From: Aeromonas veronii
GTDB lineage: Bacteria; Pseudomonadota; Gammaproteobacteria; Enterobacterales; Aeromonadaceae
Length of the DNA stretch: 64,000 nt
Assembly: GCA_041319085.1 (NCBI GenBank)
Contig: CP101033.1
Span: 4,038,501-4,102,500, forward strand
Reading direction: 5' to 3'
Both the position numbers and the translations under genes were made by a program. Below the pieces are notes generated by a model that ran no database searches, was not told the DNA's origin, and saw only the letters and a program-made list of their open reading frames with translations. The stretch's first letter is position 1, and each line of letters begins with the position of its first letter. Shown one piece after another: positions 60,753-64,000 of the stretch.

Positions 60753-60780
60753 AAAAGCCTCCCTTTTCAGGGAGGCTTTT
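60753..60780 (-). terminator. Terminator of the rRNA operon
   Basis: AAAAGCCTCCC and GGGAGGCTTTT pair around TTTTCA, just 3' of tRNA-Thr on the minus strand, followed by TTTGCATTTG. Confidence 0.9.
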
Positions 60781-60787
60781 GCTTTCA

Positions 60788-60863
<76 letters not shown>

Positions 60864-60967
60864 ACACTAACCGGTAAAGACCGCACTGTGTGCGCTATCT
60901 AAATCTTCTGTCCAACACAACCTGACGTTGTATCGCGACCAACCACATCGCTGCAGTTGCTTAATTG

Positions 60968-61086
60968 ATGCCTGGCAGTGTCCTACTCTCGCATGGCGAA
61001 TGCCACACTACCATCGGCGCTACCGCGTTTCACTTCTGAGTTCGGCATGGGATCAGGTGGTTCCACGGCGCTATGGCCGCCAGGCA
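60968..61086 (-). rRNA. 5S ribosomal RNA
   Basis: About 119 nt from TGCCTGGCGGCC to GCCAGGCAT, with the conserved CCGAACTCAGAAGTGAAA and GTAGTGTGG segments. The ends pair (TGCCTGGC/GCCAGGCA). Confidence 0.97.
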
Positions 61087-61210
61087 AATTCTTTAATCCA
61101 GAAAGCTGACGTGAGTAGTGATGTTGCGCTTGGCTTGTCACTATCACTGAATTAGGTAAGTAGTTCGCTTGGTATTTGCTACAAGCCTTAGAACACTTCT
61201 TGGGTGTTGT

Positions 61211-64000
<2,790 letters not shown>

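Overview
The window is a 64-kb stretch of a GC-rich gammaproteobacterial chromosome. Aeromonas is the most likely genus. This rests on E. coli/Vibrio-like gene clusters (fadBA, glyQS, norVW/norR, livKHMGF, glpEG, fre-ubiD, rho-trxA-rhlB-gppA, prlC, tatABCD, ubiE-ubiJ-ubiB, codBA and an rrn operon ending in tRNA-Thr), on a Pla-1/cef-type extracellular lipase, and on a chitinase behind a c-di-GMP riboswitch. The genus call is inference; no search was run.

Layout. 1-5.6 kb: the 3' end of fadB, then fadA, then an OmpR/EnvZ-type two-component system followed by an orphan sugar-binding protein. 5.7-7.4 kb: a tusA-ridA pair with an unusual structure. Two truncated tandem copies of the tusA 5' end lie upstream, and four tandem copies of the ridA 3' end lie downstream. 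7.5-12.1 kb: an OmpA-like lipoprotein, tag and glyQS. 12.2-15.8 kb: a decayed accessory stretch holding three copies of a roughly 160-bp MITE-like repeat, gene remnants (a secreted peptide, a second signal-peptide stub, an EAL-domain fragment), a LysR/quinone-reductase pair and a DUF2846-type lipoprotein. 15.8-21.8 kb: a nitric-oxide detoxification locus, norV-norW-DUF1971-polyferredoxin, divergent from norR, with three clear NorR sites and a sigma-54 promoter. 21.9-28.2 kb: a LacI-family regulator and a complete branched-chain amino acid ABC transporter. 28.3-32.5 kb: glpEG, a large lipase and ubiK. 32.5-37.4 kb: an inverted-repeat element, a diguanylate cyclase, fre, ubiD and an unrecognised secreted protein. 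37.5-43.3 kb: rho, trxA, rhlB, gppA, rof and rsmJ. 43.4-48.2 kb: a GGDEF/EAL protein sitting between rsmJ and prlC. 48.5-50.9 kb: a class-I c-di-GMP riboswitch and a GH18 chitinase. 51-58 kb: hemB, tatDCBA, ubiB, ubiJ, ubiE and crcB. 58-60.6 kb: codBA. 60.7-64 kb: tRNA-Thr, 5S and most of 23S rRNA on the minus strand.

Themes. c-di-GMP recurs: two enzymes with GGDEF domains (one also EAL), one EAL pseudogene, and a riboswitch on the chitinase gene. RNA metabolism genes cluster (rho, its putative inhibitor rof, rhlB). Ubiquinone genes occur three times (ubiK, ubiD, ubiE-ubiJ-ubiB). The two most unusual signals are (i) the tandem 36-codon mini-TusA reading frames joined by TAATG overlaps to full tusA, with a matching 3' array at ridA, and (ii) a 25-codon reading frame that starts inside the c-di-GMP aptamer and overlaps the chitinase start codon by ATGA.
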